Shown one piece after another: positions 23,721-35,924 of a DNA stretch of 64,000 bases (the first letter of the stretch is position 1; the number at the start of each line of letters is the position of its first letter). Position numbers and translations under genes: made by a program. The DNA is from Forficula auricularia (taxonomy: Eukaryota > Arthropoda > Insecta > Dermaptera > Forficulidae), in contig JALMQS010000816.1 in assembly GCA_024734495.1 (NCBI GenBank), positions 6,101,171 through 6,165,170 on the forward strand, given 5' to 3'. The notes under the pieces were generated by a model that worked only from the letters and a program-made list of their open reading frames with translations, was not told the origin of the DNA and did no database searches.

Positions 23721-24089
23721 TTGCAGTAAAAACCCGTTTTTAGTAAGAACGGGCTCTTACTAGTTAAAACGCGTTTCACTGAATACTTTTGTGGCAACTA
23801 GAACTTACTGATGTTAGTTGGGTTATCCAAAGGTCTAGGAATCTTCATTTTTTAAACGAAAAAGTCAAAAATTACATTCTCATTAGAAGCAAAGTTATAG
23901 AGGATGTAATTTTTGACATAATCGTTTAAAAAATTTTTGAAAATAAACACCCAAAATGAGGCGGAAGGTGAAAAATGAAGATTCTAGCTAGACCTTTGAA
24001 CCAAACTCAACCAACATCAGTAAACTCTAGTTGCCACAAAGGTATTCAGTGAAAACCCGTTCTTACTAAAAAACGTGTTTTTACTGCAG
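23721..24089. mobile_element. Palindromic MITE, TIR TGCAGTAAAAAC
   Basis: Almost entirely inverted: left arm 23721-23890, right arm 23910-24089. Landmarks are 'tgcagtaaaaacccgttttt' with 'gtttttactgca', 'gtggcaactagaacttactg' with 'cagtaaactctagttgccac', and 'aatcttcattttt' with 'aaaaatgaagatt'. No transposase. Confidence 0.85.
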
Positions 24090-24770
24090 GATATATAGTT
24101 TGAGTATGTAATATTATTAAATTGCCACATTAATTATTGTTTTGAATTTTCAAATTATAACCCATATTTAAGTTAGTCTTCATAAAACAAGAATTAAAAA
24201 AATATTCCCTCTAAATTACTTTAGGATTTATCTGGAGTTAATAAACTATAATCTTGATTATCTCGATACTATCATTGGATCATATGGACTTGATCCACTT
24301 TAACTCTTTAAATCATATATATAATTAAATGAATTGTAAGATATTTGTAGGTATTGGATTTATGAAATTTTCATCAATTTAAAAATCAATCGGAAAACCC
24401 CTCCTGAAAGAACTTTTTATTATAAGACCTATCAAAGGTATTTAGACAAATTTTAGATTACTAATAAATAAATTAATGAATAATATTTATTTCTAATCTA
24501 ACTTCTCATTTGAACAGAAAATTTTCGAAATTGTCAATGTTTTCATTTCCATAATTCCATAAGTCAAAATTGATAAAAAATAAAACACTATGACTAGTAA
24601 CAAGTACAATTTGCATATCCATTCATTTTTATGAAAAAAAAAATAATCTAAAAATAATTTATATCAGATGTCATGAACTAAAGAAACATTGACTTTAAAA
24701 TAAAATAGAGAAAGAGTTTCAATTGAAAACAAAATTTTTTTGTATATATTGGATGGATTGTTCTGTCCAG

Positions 24771-24890
24771 CTGGCGACAAACGACCCGTCTTTCATGCAA
24801 ATCCTCCACTCCGGTTTGTACCGATTGATGGCAAATGGGCTCGGATCGAATGACGAGAGCAAAGAATCTAGTTGGCATTACAAAACAAGC
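24771..24890 (+). CDS. Candidate exon (unidentified), weak
   Basis: GC near 50% in otherwise AT-rich DNA, preceded by 'tgttctgtccag'. The open frame from there reads LATNDPSFMQILHSGLYRLM and then ANGLGSNDESKESS. A possible early donor is CACTCCG/gtttgt; none is convincing downstream. The minus strand is also open across the patch. No family was recognised. Confidence 0.3.
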
Positions 24891-25074
24891 AACACAGTAT
24901 CTGAACTAGAATCCATCTTCCTCGTGTTGAAACTTTGCTCATTAGATACAGAATGGATCTATTATTAAATTTGCCTGTAACTAAAATCAAACATTTTGGC
25001 AAAAAAGCTTATCTAAACTAATAAGAATAGAATGTAAAATTACTAATTTTGACAGTTGGTGGTAGTTAGAACAA

Positions 25075-25275
25075 CGTGAATGCTCTCCATTCTTCTGGGA
25101 AATGTCTCTAGATCGCGAACCCCATCCATACAAGTCCCGGTGGCCTTAAGAAGAAAACAGAAACAGACCCCACAGCTTGGCTTGTCACACGAGCCAATAA
25201 CAAATTGAAACGGAATCATGCATATGGTAAACTTGTACGAGAAAAACTCTTAAGGAATTAAAAGAAGAAGAAGGG
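25075..25275 (+). mobile_element. Possible retroelement 3' end, (GAAG)n tail
   Basis: An open stretch ends ...NHAYGKLVREKLLRN then TAA, followed directly by 'aaagaagaagaag'. A stop followed by a GAA-repeat tail is how the RTE copies at 50151 and 50889 end, but this protein tail is not one I recognise, so the class is uncertain. Confidence 0.35.
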
Positions 25276-25497
25276 ACTTTTGATCCAAAGAAAACAACAC
25301 TAGGGGAAATGACAAGTATAATCCTGAACGTATGTTAAAAGGACGTTTTTAAAATGAGCCAAGAAATTTACATTCAATTAAATTATATTTCAAAAAACTC
25401 TTGAAGAATGTATGAATGAATAAGAAAGAAAGAATACAAAAAATTAATGTTAATCATTGAACCCATTTCTAACTCTCAATAAGATATTTATTAAAAA

Positions 25498-25640
25498 AAA
25501 TGACTTCAAAAAAATTAAATGCAACAAATAAAATAATAAGAACTCAAAAATCAAATAAAATGCACTAAAATGTATAAAATAATTATCTAATTTAGTTGCA
25601 ACTAAACGACGAAACTTTTATATGAAATCACTTTTGAATC
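25498..25640 (+). mobile_element. Half copy of GACTTCAAAAAAATTAAATG palindrome
   Basis: 'gacttcaaaaaaattaaatg' through 'aaatcacttttgaatc' matches the left arm of the complete palindrome at 52590-53012. The right arm is absent; the 1.4-kb inverted-repeat element follows directly. Confidence 0.75.
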
Positions 25641-25649
25641 AATAACAAA

Positions 25650-27100
25650 TCCTCTGGATACAAATTACCAAAAGAATTATAAATAAGAAAGAAATTGATT
25701 TTAATTTATCGATTTCATTGTATCTTGAGGTTCATAGTAACTTTTTAATAAAAGAAAATAGAATTTTGATTAAGAATTTTGCAGTTTAAATGAAATTGAA
25801 TGAAAAGATTTAATTTCTTCTCTCCGGGAGCGAATCAAATAGAAATGGCCAACAGTTTTATATTTTTCTCATTAGATATTTATTAAAATATATTGAAATT
25901 TCATATCTGTGTCTGATTGTAATTTATCTTTTATGTAAAATAAGTATTAATAGGAAATTTGCGTTTTAAGGGATAGTTTATTTGAAGTCTGATTTGAAAA
26001 AAACGCTAATAACTCTGTTAAATTAATTTTTAAAAATATGAAATTAATAGATATTATAAAACAATTAATTAATAATAATTTAATTTAATTTCGAATGAAA
26101 TCGATTCGGTACTTTTTTGAGAAAATTGTCAAAAACCCCGAAAACCGTCTATGAAAGGCCGTTTTACAAACATTTTAAAATTCACCTCCATGTCACAAGT
26201 CAATGTTTCGTTTCATATGTCTTTTTAAACTTTTTCAAAGGTATCTCGTGCTTTCAAAAAACATCGTTTTTTGACGGTTCAGGTGGTTTTTGACCATTTT
26301 CTCAAAAAGTACTGAACCGATTTTGTTCAAAATAGAATTAAATAATTAATAATAAGTTGTTTTATAATATCTAATTTCATATTTTTAAAAATTATTTCAA
26401 CAGAGTAATTAGCGTTTTTTCAAATAAAACTTTAAATAAACTACCCTTTAAAATGCAAATTTCCTATTAATAATTATTTAATATAAAACTTAATTGAAAA
26501 TAACACACAGATATGAAATTTCAATAGATTTGTATATATATATAGTATATAATGAGAAGAAAAAAATCAAACTTTTGGCCATTTCTAGTTGATTCACTCC
26601 GGGAGAGAAGATTTTGAATCTCTTCATACAATTTCTTTTAAGCTACAAAATTCTTAATCAAAATGGTATTTTCTTATATAATAGACATACTGTGAATCTT
26701 CAGATAGATGGAATCGATAAAATAAGATAGTTTTCTTTCTCTTTAGGTCTGTTTTATCAAGAGGCATATCATTTGTTAAGGTTTTTCTAGCTTTTTACCA
26801 TTTTCTTAAAAACTAATCAATCAATTTCTTTCAAATTTGAATATTATTATTAATAATAGATTGTTTTATAATTATTATTAATTTAATATTTTAAAAATTA
26901 TTTTAAAGTCGTAATTAACATTGTTTCAAATTAGACTTTAAATAAACTACACCTTTAAAATGCAAATATTTTTAATAAAAACTATTTGATATAAAAGATA
27001 AAAGAAAATATTTCATAGATATGAAATTTCAATAGATTTAATTGAATATGTGATGACGAGAAAAATTAAACCCTTTAGCCATTTCTAATCGACTCATCGC
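25650..27100 (+). mobile_element. 1.4-kb inverted-repeat element, copy 1
   Basis: A left arm (25660-26130) and right arm (26250-26760) are inverted around a centre containing 'attcacctccatgtcacaag'. After the right arm, 26770-27100 is a second, diverged right-arm copy ('ctttttaccattttcttaaa', 'gaaatttcaatagattta', 'ggccatttctaatcgact'-like). The element is repeated in reverse at 32345-33700. No coding sequence; family unknown to me. Confidence 0.75.
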
Positions 27101-27109
27101 TGTCCCAAA

Positions 27110-27740
27110 TGAATATTGCATGTCTAATAACACCTAGAATCCCTAATTTCATGAATAAACCTATTATAGTTCTTGAGTTATTAAGCTCTGAAAAGTGCCA
27201 TTTTTAACACAACTGACTCACTCACTCACCACTCATAAATCAAAAACCTAAAGTACTTGCGCTGATCCTAGAATGCTGAAAGGCAATAGGGCTAAAGGGC
27301 ATAGCGCATAGGATGATACAGTGTGTACATAGTGAATCGGCCCCAGAAGGATCATCATTTGAGGGTATGTTTGTACTATAATAAGAAACGTTTATCCTGA
27401 TAGTTTCAGATCTTTATCTACTTTGGTTTTTGAATAAATCGGAAAAAATAAAAATCAGAAAACAATTTCTTTCTCAAAAACGGCTTGACCGATTTGAATG
27501 AAAGTTGGTCACATCATAGAACTATATAAAGGCTATAATCGGGAAAAATAACTCATAATCTTCATAATAACCGTTTTTATTTTTTCGAATTTTTTTTTCT
27601 CTACTATATGATAACATTATCCTACAATTTTGAAACTATTTTTTTAAATATCTTTTTCGATGTAGAATTTAAATCAACAAATTGATCTAAAAGGTATGCC
27701 ATATTGAAAATTACCATACCCTGTATGGTAAAGTAAAAAT
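27110..27740 (+). mobile_element. Helentron/DINE-like element (family D)
   Basis: Ends with TTACCATAC, ccct-loop, GTATGGTAA then AGTAAAAAT (27711-27740), the same 3' hairpin as family A. The body differs ('aacggcttgaccgatttgaa', typical of such elements). The 5' boundary is approximate; 'ctgactcactcactcaccac' (27208 on) is internal. Confidence 0.5.
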
Positions 27741-27959
27741 CAGTTTTTCACTATGATTATCGTCCTATGCCCATTGAGAAAATATGGACACCCTAGGCAG
27801 TAGTCAAATGAGGAAATTTTATCGACTTTATTATTCTTGGTCAATTTAACTTGGCAGCACTCTAGGTTTCACTACTCTTTCGAACTTGGTTTTTTTTAAC
27901 ACAATTGTTTTGGGTGGGATTGTATTTACAGAAACGTTTGAATACTAGAGAAGTTACGG

Positions 27960-28170
27960 ATAGAGGCAAATTGGATGGCTGTCTTTGGGAAGAAAGTAAA
28001 CTTCCTTCCTAGAACGGCACGCGCTTCACGCACGCCTCGCTCTTCATTCCCAAAGGCAAGTGCCTAATGCGAGAGACTTCGGTCCCTTTGACCAGCCTCC
28101 GACTGCTGGAGCAAATCCATCACTGCCTTCAGAGCCCAATCGGGAAATGGCATAGAACAATGGAAAAACG
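27960..28170. other. GC-rich unique patch
   Basis: About 52% GC in AT-rich surroundings. On the minus strand a 29-codon frame reads MPFPDWALKAVMDLLQQSEA and on to a TAG near 28067. It could be a short exon or regulatory DNA. No splice sites are convincing. The preceding 200 bp and following 180 bp hold nothing I recognise. Confidence 0.3.
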
Positions 28171-28356
28171 TGATTGACATTAAAAAAATTGCTAACCCAA
28201 TCTAATGAGAGCTATTTATCTTTCAATCTCTCTCATCATCCCTCGACCCCTTTTTTTAAGATCAAAGACATTTTCACTGATTGTGTAAACAATTTATAAA
28301 AATACATGTTTACTAAATTTAACAAGTGCAAACTTCAAAAAGTCCAAGAGGGATTA

Positions 28357-28935
28357 GGGGCCCTCCATAAATTACTTCACATGAATTTCAAGATTTTTAG
28401 ACACCTCTACCCCTGAGTCACATTCTGTCACATTTTCGTTGAGCCCTGTATTGTGATGTCACACTATCACTTTATACCCTATAATTTAATAATTGTAGAA
28501 ACTTGTCTAGATTTATTTTACCAACATTTTTAGGTTGGAATAATAGTGACCTGAAATTTGAAAAATATATATGAAAATTTTTTGAATTTTTGAATTTGAC
28601 TTTTGGGATATTTCACATAAAGCGGACAACGAAAAAAAATGTGAGGTTTTGAAATTCGTTCATATTTGGCCTAATTGTACTTCTAGAAAGTATAAATATG
28701 AACACACAATTTTTTTGGAAATGAGGTTTAGTTGTCAATTGATGGACTTGTAAAGAATTGACGTTATTAAATATCGAATTTTACAAAACCGAAAGTAAAC
28801 ATTTCAAATCAGAATTTTAATAACTTCCACCGTTTTTTTTTAATTTTTAAGATCCCCGGACCCCCTGTCACATTTTGTCACAAATCTGAGATGACCCCGC
28901 CCCCTTAATGTGTGACGTAATTTACGGACGGCCCC
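28357..28935. mobile_element. Harbinger-like MITE, TTA duplication, copy 2
   Basis: 579 bp with ends GGGGCCCTCCATAAATTAC and GTAATTTACGGACGGCCCC, flanked by TTA at 28354-28356 and 28936-28938. Same family as 19768-20069, with extra internal sequence. No transposase. Confidence 0.85.
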
Positions 28936-28949
28936 TTAGTGAAATATAA

Positions 28950-31095
28950 ATTAAAAAAAAGATAGTCATAATATGGCCCGGACCTCTCCCTTGATTTGAG
29001 CATATTGATGATTATACATCATATTTAGTCAAAACTTATCACAATAAATATATTTAAAATGGCTCTCTCTTGTTTTCATGGAATCACAGTTGTTAAATAA
29101 TGTTAATGACTATGGAGAGATCTTTTCATAGTGCTTCAATTCCTGAAAATAATGATCCAGATTGCATCGTTTACGGGAAAAATCCCCTATAAAACTCTAG
29201 ATAATTAAGTTTATATTATTAATTATAAATATCATTTTATTTATTTATTGATATTGATGCAAAAAGTTGTCCCAAAAGTTACGACTCTTATTGGGATGAA
29301 ACTTTGCATCATGAAAAGAAAAAGGAGAAAAGAAAGAAATTTCAGAAATTGGGTCGGAGTTGATGCGCATTTTGAAAGACTTAAGGGTATATTTGTCACA
29401 GGTATATGGTTGTTCGAAGTCATTTGGGATAAACGAGTTGGTGAATGAGTTTGTTCGAATAGAATATAAGGGGAGTTTAATGTTTTAAAAATCGGGTATT
29501 AAGGGCAATTGAGGTTTTACATGGGATGGTTGATTTTATCTCGTCATAGCAACAGCTATAGTAGTATTAAAGTTGAACCATTTACAATGTATTTGATCAA
29601 ATAATTAATTTAATTATCTAAAATAATTTTAATATAATCAAAGCTATTAAAATGAAAAAAGTAAACATAATATATTATTTAAAAATATATTTCTTGAAAT
29701 GATTAGGAGGCTATGGGAAACTTTTTGAAGATGGAATTCAATATGAACAACACTAAAAGTTTCCCAAGGCTTCCTAATCATTTCAAGAAATATATTTTTA
29801 AATAATATAAATTAAAGGAACAACATTCAGCAACTGTATTGCGAATTATATACATATATAATATATTATACAAATTTAAAAATACAGCATAGTATGACAT
29901 AATATTTCTTCACAATTTTGTGCATCCTCAATAAACTTATTTTTGAAAGCAGTGTTAATTAAATTTTCTATTGGAGCAAATTTATTTGAAATGAAAGTGC
30001 TAAACAAAATATGAAAGCATGCAATAGGAATAAATAAAGACCTTTCTCAAAACCAAATTTAATATGAGACAGAAATTTGAAATGACCCGAATAATTCCAG
30101 TGTAAGCCAGGAACTGGAAAAATGATCGCCAAACCCGGGGAGAATCGCGGTCAAAATGACGTTATTGACAATCCTAGATGACCCATCTGACAAGAAATTA
30201 AATATAACTAATAATATCCTTGATTTGGTCTTAGAGTAGCTATTATTCTAAAACCCCGATGATAGACGAATGAATTTTGTAAAAATACTAAAAAATTTTA
30301 ATTTGTTTTTAATAAATTTAATTGATTTAGTTTATTCTAATAATTTAATTATTCGATTACACCAAAAATACATTTATTTTTAATGTATTATTTTATGATT
30401 GGTTCCATAATAGTTGCTTAGCAGGATTAAATATTTAGCCCAAGTTTTATATCGAATAAATAGTGTTAACAAATGCTCGAGGGTATTGTATTTTAATCGA
30501 TTAATTTTCAGAAGCTTATAATACCTACTGGTGGTACTACTATTTATATAAGCATTTGTTATATGATATTGTTTGCTATAAAACGTTTATCTAAGAATTT
30601 ATCGAATTGCCTAAGGGCACTCGTGGGTTTGCTTCTGTCTGGCCAATCAATGCCCTAACCCCTCAAGGGACAGTTGTTTCAAGTGAGACCAGACTCAAGA
30701 TTCGGTTAAACAAATGCACACTTTCATTCATTCTTATTTTATTCAAATTCCCTTTTCTTTGTTTCTTTACACAACAACTCTTGTTTGTATAAGCAATCAA
30801 TAATAGAGGTCAAAATGCAGTGTATTTTTGAGAAAGTTGAAATAAATGTAAAAAAATTACAATACTTTCTAATGCAGAATCTTTGGTTTAAATATTTCTA
30901 TAGATAAATATTATATTACAGAAGTTTAAACTAGAGAGTTTAATCTAAAAAAAAATTTTTAATTGATATTTATTAAGTAAAATTGATTATCCCTACCTAT
31001 ATCATAGAGAAATTTACCACTCAAAATTTTGACTGTATGATAATAAATAATTTCTCAGTGGAGTAAAGAAAAGTTTATTAAAAAGTTTAAATAGT
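28950..31095. other. AT-rich, no recognisable gene
   Basis: Contains the small hairpin at 29670-29809. The complementary open frames at 29241-29448 and the frame at 30607-30792 show no domain. 30600-30710 is somewhat GC-richer. Confidence 0.4.
29670..29809. repeat. Perfect-ended hairpin repeat
   Basis: 'tatatttcttgaaatgatta' (29687-29706) is mirrored by 'taatcatttcaagaaatata' (29775-29795), with arms of about 55 nt and a 25-nt loop. Likely a small MITE; very few arm mismatches suggest recent origin. Confidence 0.75.
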
Positions 31096-31101
31096 CTATG
31101 G

Positions 31102-31210
31102 CAGGGGTTCCCAAACTTTGTCGAGTTGCGGAGCCTTTTTTTTTAATTTTTCCATGGCCCCCTATTATATATTATTTATTTGGCCGCGCATGAGGGAGAT
31201 GTTTTGTTAA
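31102..31210 (+). mobile_element. hAT-like terminus (CAGGGGTTCCCAAACTTTG)
   Basis: The sequence starting CAGGGGTTCCCAAACTTTG is a classic hAT terminal inverted repeat, followed by 'gcggagcc' and 'ccatggccccc'. No opposite end is visible in the window, so this is a truncated insertion. Confidence 0.55.
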
Positions 31211-31389
31211 AAAAAAAAAAATATTAATTTTATTAAAAACAAATTTCGTATTAATTGATTTTCTAAAATGAACACTATTGATATGAATGAAATGAAAGGG
31301 AATTGAATAGTAGTTATATTTATATTTGGTATATTTCTAGGTTCTAATAATAATTCACACCCTGGCCCTGTCGAAAATGTGCTCTCGTT

Positions 31390-31700
31390 TTTGTTAATCA
31401 ATTCCGAGTTTAATTGAGCCAGCCCGGAGCTGATTAAGAAGGCTGTCGAAATTGTGAGGTGCCCTGTGTCCATGAACCGTCAGTGCGACTATCATCTATT
31501 ATCCGCCGTATATGGAGCAATCGCCTGGGAATCGGGGAAATGTGGAGCGTTGTACCAAGGTCGCCGGACCATGGGCCCAGGTTCGGTTGCCGGTCGTGCT
31601 TGCGTGCTGCGTGACTCTGGTCGTGACTCCGCTATTCGAATTGCCTCCCAACCGCATTACACTTGACTCTTCTCGACGCCAGACCATTTCCCAAACAAAC
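31390..31700 (+). CDS. GC-rich block, candidate first exon (unidentified)
   Basis: About 57% GC with many CpG, sharply distinct from flanks. A + strand frame starts ATG at 31512 and reads MEQSPGNRGNVERCTKVAGP, followed by a hydrophobic stretch (VRLPVVLACCVTLVVTPLF, about residues 24-42) that could be a signal anchor. Another + frame and the minus strand are also open, so frame choice is uncertain. No splice donor is convincing. It may equally be a CpG-rich promoter. Confidence 0.35.
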
Positions 31701-31809
31701 CCTATTGAAATTTTTCAGTCCATTTTAATTTCCCTTCCCACGAATTGTTCCTCTTCTGCCTCTGATTGATTGTCTCATTACTTATTTGTTAATTCGTTGA
31801 ATAAAAGCT

Positions 31810-32340
31810 TCAATGTCTTTGGTTCAAGTAATTTTTCATTTCATTGCTTATGTCACTTTTATAAGGACCTTGGAAAAGCAGAAAGTAAAATTCTTTCTTC
31901 CTAGCAGCCCCTTGGTCTTGTCTTTGCCCTTACCTTCAACCTCAATCGTGAGCCGTTCTTTCAATCTTCTGGGTTTTAGATACAAAATTATTAACTATTT
32001 GTGAGAGGTGATTTTCCTCTAAATTATACTAATATTCAGTCAATGTTAAGATTCATCAATGTCCTTGAATAATTCTTCAACTTTATTTTCTCAACAGTAA
32101 TGAAACGCCTTAACGTCCTCCATTGCATCCATCATAAAGGATCTTTAAATGTAGATCACTGTCCTCTATAATATCTATCACATTTTCATGCTGAACATTT
32201 TCTTCTGAAATGGTAATGATAACATTTATTAAAGTATATTCATTAATTCACTAGTCGCTCTTCAAATTAATCCCACAGGGTGGCCATATTATATTCACTC
32301 ACTTCCAGTTCCTTAAAGTCAGGAGGGAAAACGCGTAAAT
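31810..32340. other. No recognisable gene
   Basis: AT-rich; an open frame at 31813-32004 has no known domain. Confidence 0.4.
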
Positions 32341-32344
32341 TTAA

Positions 32345-33700
32345 AGAATGTCATTGGTGCTTATTATTAGGAAATTTGGATTTTAAAGGGTAGTTTATTT
32401 GAAATCCACTTTGAAAAATCGCTAATAACTCCGTTGAAATTTTTTTAAAAAATATGAAATTAATAAATATTATAAAACAATCGATTATAAATAATTATAT
32501 TCAATTTTGAACGAAATTGATTGATTAGTTTTTAAGAAAATGGTATAAAGCTAGAAAAACGTAACAAATGACTCGCTGATGCCAGGTGACTTGCGACCCA
32601 GCCTCTCGATATAGCAGAATAAAAGAATTATAAATAAGAAAGAAAACGATCTTATTTTATCGATTTCTTCTATCTGAAGGTTCACAGTATGTCCATTATA
32701 TAAGAAAATATCATTTTGATTATGAATTTTGTAGTTTAAAAGAAATTGTATGAAAAGATTCAATTTCTTATCTCCGGAAGCTAATCAACTAGAAATAGCA
32801 AAAAGTTTTATTTTTTTGCTCTTTAGATATTTCTTCAATTCAAATGAAATTGTGTTATTTTCATTTATCTTTTATATGAAATAATTATTAATAGGAAATT
32901 TGAATTTTAAAGGGTAGTTTATTTGAAGTCCAATTTGAAAAAACGCTATTAGCTCTGTTGAAAATTTTTTAAAAAATATGAAATTAATAGAAATTATAAA
33001 ACAATTAATTATTAATAATTTACTTCAATTTTGAACGAAATCACTTTGGTACTATTTGAGAAAATAGTCAAAGACCATCTGAATCCTCTCAAAAACGATG
33101 TTTTTGAAAGCACGAGATGCCTTTGCAAAAAGTTAAAAAAAGTCGTATGAAATGAAACATTGGCTTGTGACATGGAGGTGAATTTTAAAATGTTTCTAAA
33201 ACAGTCTTTTATAGACGGCTTTCGGGGTTTTTGTCGATTTTCTCAAAAAGTACTTAAGCGAATTTTTTCAAAATTAAAGTAAATTATTAATAATTAATTG
33301 TTTTATAATATTTATTAATTTCCTATTTTTTAATTTTTCATTGGAGTTAATAGCGTTTTTTCACATTGGACTTCAAATAAACTACCTTTTAAAATTCAAA
33401 TTTTCTAATAATAATTATTTGATATAAACGATAAATGAAGATAACACACAGATATGAAATTTCAATAGATTTTAATAAATATCTAATGAGAAAAAAAATA
33501 AAACTTTTGGCCATTTCTAGTCGATTCGCTCCCGGAGAGAAGAAATTGAATCTTTTCATAAAATTTCTTTTAAACTATCAAATTCTTAACCAAAATGCTA
33601 TTGTCTTATATTAGACAGATACTGTGAACTTCCAGGTATATTAAATCTGTAAAATAAGATCGATTTCATCCTCATTTATAATTCTTTTGTTCTGGTATAT
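32345..33700 (-). mobile_element. 1.4-kb inverted-repeat element, copy 2
   Basis: Reverse-orientation copy of 25650-27100. The centre here ('gtgacatggaggtgaatttt' at 33169-33188) is the complement of the centre of copy 1. The extra diverged arm lies at 32345-32590, as expected for the flipped orientation. The order of the three arm copies is the same in both, so it existed before dispersal. Confidence 0.75.
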
Positions 33701-34670
33701 CAAGAAGTTGTGTCGAGATCAGAGACACATTATTAGTTTATTGATTCATAAAGTCCATTCACTCTACAATATTGGATTCTCTTTTTTAACTCGTAAACTA
33801 TTAATTTTAGATATTTCCCTTATATGAACCTTTCTGTTGGAAATTAAATATTGTTTAATAAAGATCATTTTATAAACTTGTGTAACTGAAAGGGTTAGGC
33901 TCTAATGGTGAAATTTAAGTGGAAAGTTGGATAAATATTGCTCTAAAGCCCTAGGTATTCTACATACAAAAAAATTATAGTGAAGAAATATGTTGATAAT
34001 TTAATTTACTAAAAGGAAGTTTATTATGTATAATTTGCTCAGATGACTATTTAAATATCTAGAGTAGAGATGATTATACATTCAAAATTAAATAATTTTT
34101 TCTGAGAAAAGTAAACATTTTTTTACAAACATATAAGCATTTTAGATAAAGGGTGTCCGTTAGATTGAATGTGAAATTTTTTATTGAAATCCTTCTCATC
34201 AACCAAATTCCATAGTTTTTGATTCAAAAATTATATTTAAAAAAAAACTAAACAACCTTCTAAAAAGTACAAAATAATGTAATACTTAATCAAAAAGTGT
34301 AGGGCGCAGAAACATGTACTTTTAATTAATTTCGACAAAGTGCCCCACGCTTTTTGATTAAGTATTATATTATTTTGTACTATTTAGAAGCTTGTTTTTT
34401 AGTTTTTTAAAAATAACTATAATTTATTTTTTATTTTTTAGTCTTAATTATTTTTATAGAGAAATGTTTGCGGAATTTAACTGAACAAAGTCACATTGAT
34501 AGATAGATAAATACATACATACATTCAGGTGAAACTAATATAAAGCGTGTAAAAATTACCTGGCCAATTCATTGGGCTTGAATTTTTATATTGAAAAATA
34601 TTTACATTTACATAACTCGTAAACTAAACTATTGAGATTTCTCTTATATAAACTTTGCTGATGGAAATTA
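33701..34670. other. AT-rich; small inverted repeat
   Basis: 'aactcgtaaactatta' (33789) and its copy near 34614 bracket the region; both are followed by 'atttctcttatataaac'-like sequence. Inside, 34228-34428 is an inverted repeat ('gtacaaaataatgtaatact' with 'agtattatattattttgtac'). A one-ended 'agggtgtccgtt' at 34153 matches the CAGGGTGTCC element ends. Confidence 0.5.
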
Positions 34671-34671
34671 A

Positions 34672-35090
34672 TGTGGTCGAATGCAAAAACCAGTAAAAGA
34701 TGCAGCCCCTATGGATCTCGAAATACCCTTACATTATAGAAGAGGTGTAGGTGTTTGTGCATTCGGGTTTTGAAGCTTTGAAGATTATAATTGTTGGGAA
34801 AGATGGAGGCCGGGGGAGAGTTCCAGTTCCATGTATCGGAACACTAAGGGCCGATTGTATGTCGCAAAGTAAATGCTTTTTACCACTAACACAGGGTAGA
34901 TGGTAAATGGAGGGACTGGGATGGCCAATCAGATGCCAGCCACTGACAGTGCCTCCATTTACCATCTACCCTGTGTTAGTGGTAAAAAGCATTTACTTTG
35001 CGACATACAACCGGCCCTAAGAGAGACTCAGAAACTCCGATTTTAGGAAACACTGAGAAGATTGGACAAGGGCTTTACGCCGACCGAGTA
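34672..35090 (-). mobile_element. LINE 3' fragment split by a MITE
   Basis: 34672-34844 on the minus strand matches the 3' end of the LINE at 4729-5150 ('gatctcgaaataccctta', 'ggagagttccagttcc'). After the MITE (34848-35017), 'gagagactcagaaactccga' continues. Relic. Confidence 0.6.
34848..35017. mobile_element. Harbinger-like MITE, TIR GGGCCGGTTG, TAA duplication
   Basis: 170 bp, nearly palindromic. It starts GGGCCGATTGTATGTCGC and ends with the inverse GCGACATACAACCGGCCC. Flanks are TAA at 34845-34847 and 35018-35020. The arms include 'gcaaagtaaatgctttttac' and 'cactaacacagggtagatgg'. A second copy is at 49661-49856. Confidence 0.9.
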
Positions 35091-35094
35091 ATTT

Positions 35095-35390
35095 AATTTA
35101 TTAATAATAATAATTTCTTTATTAGCTATTTTTCAGCTATACATATACAATAATAATATACAATCATAAAAGTAATGTAACAATACAATACAATATAAAA
35201 CATTTCAATAATAATGTACATCAATAATACAATAGAATACAAATATTATAATAATAATACACATACAATACTATACCATACAATACAAATACTATAACAA
35301 TAATATTATAATAATATACATACAAACATTATAATAATAATACATCAAACAACACACAGTATACCACAACTTAGTATTATCATTTTGGTG
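35095..35390. repeat. A/T/C simple-sequence stretch (ATACAATA-rich)
   Basis: Degenerate 'tacaataatata' repeats after 'tttctttattagctattttt'. The latter, read on the minus strand, resembles a LINE 3' end with AATAAAG followed by a (TTA)n tail. Strong strand asymmetry: almost no G. Confidence 0.5.
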
Positions 35391-35439
35391 GAGATATCAC
35401 AAGAAGATCTTTTATCAAATTTTAACAATTGCTTCTTGA

Positions 35440-35912
35440 ATTCATGAATTCCCGTGGCATTCTTTATCTCAATTGCCTCTAACTCACTCGACTCCCTAGC
35501 TCACCGAAGAACCGTTTCTGCCCTTTCCCTGTACTACAGATACTATCACGGTGTCTGTTCAGTCAAGCTGAAATCAATTATACACCCTAATGGCCTCTTT
35601 ACGAGAAACACGCGGTTTTCGAACGCTCAGCACCCCTTCGCTGTCAAATTGGATAAAAGTCGAACAAGCGCTTTCGCCAATTCTTTTATCCCTATGACCT
35701 CCAGAGACTGGAACTCGCTCCCTGCCACTATCTTTCCCGCGACTTATAACCTTCAGCTATTTAAGACCCGTATCCACAGATACCTTCGACCCCCGCCCAA
35801 CTCATAAAATTCTTTCTTCTTCTTTTCAAGATGGAGGGGCCAACCCAGGCCTTTAGGGGTTGCACCTTTTAGGTGTAACTCCTTCTCTCATCATTATCAT
35901 AAAAAAAAAAAA
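35440..35912 (+). mobile_element. LINE (CR1/Jockey-like) RT C-terminus and 3' UTR
   Basis: Best-preserved copy in the window. The open frame to about 35807 encodes SLDSLAHRRTVSALSLYYRY, FTRNTRFSNAQHPFAVKLD, FANSFIPMTSRDWNSLPATI and LFKTRIHRYLRP, the standard C-terminal order for this clade. The 3' UTR follows, with 'ggccaacccaggcc' and a poly-A at 35908. 5'-truncated, so not mobile. Confidence 0.9.
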
Positions 35913-35924
35913 ATTGGCACTTTA

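Noticed and set aside
24678..24968. Overlapping open frames on both strands as two real genes
   Set aside because: At most one can be coding; only a weak + strand exon is retained as a candidate.
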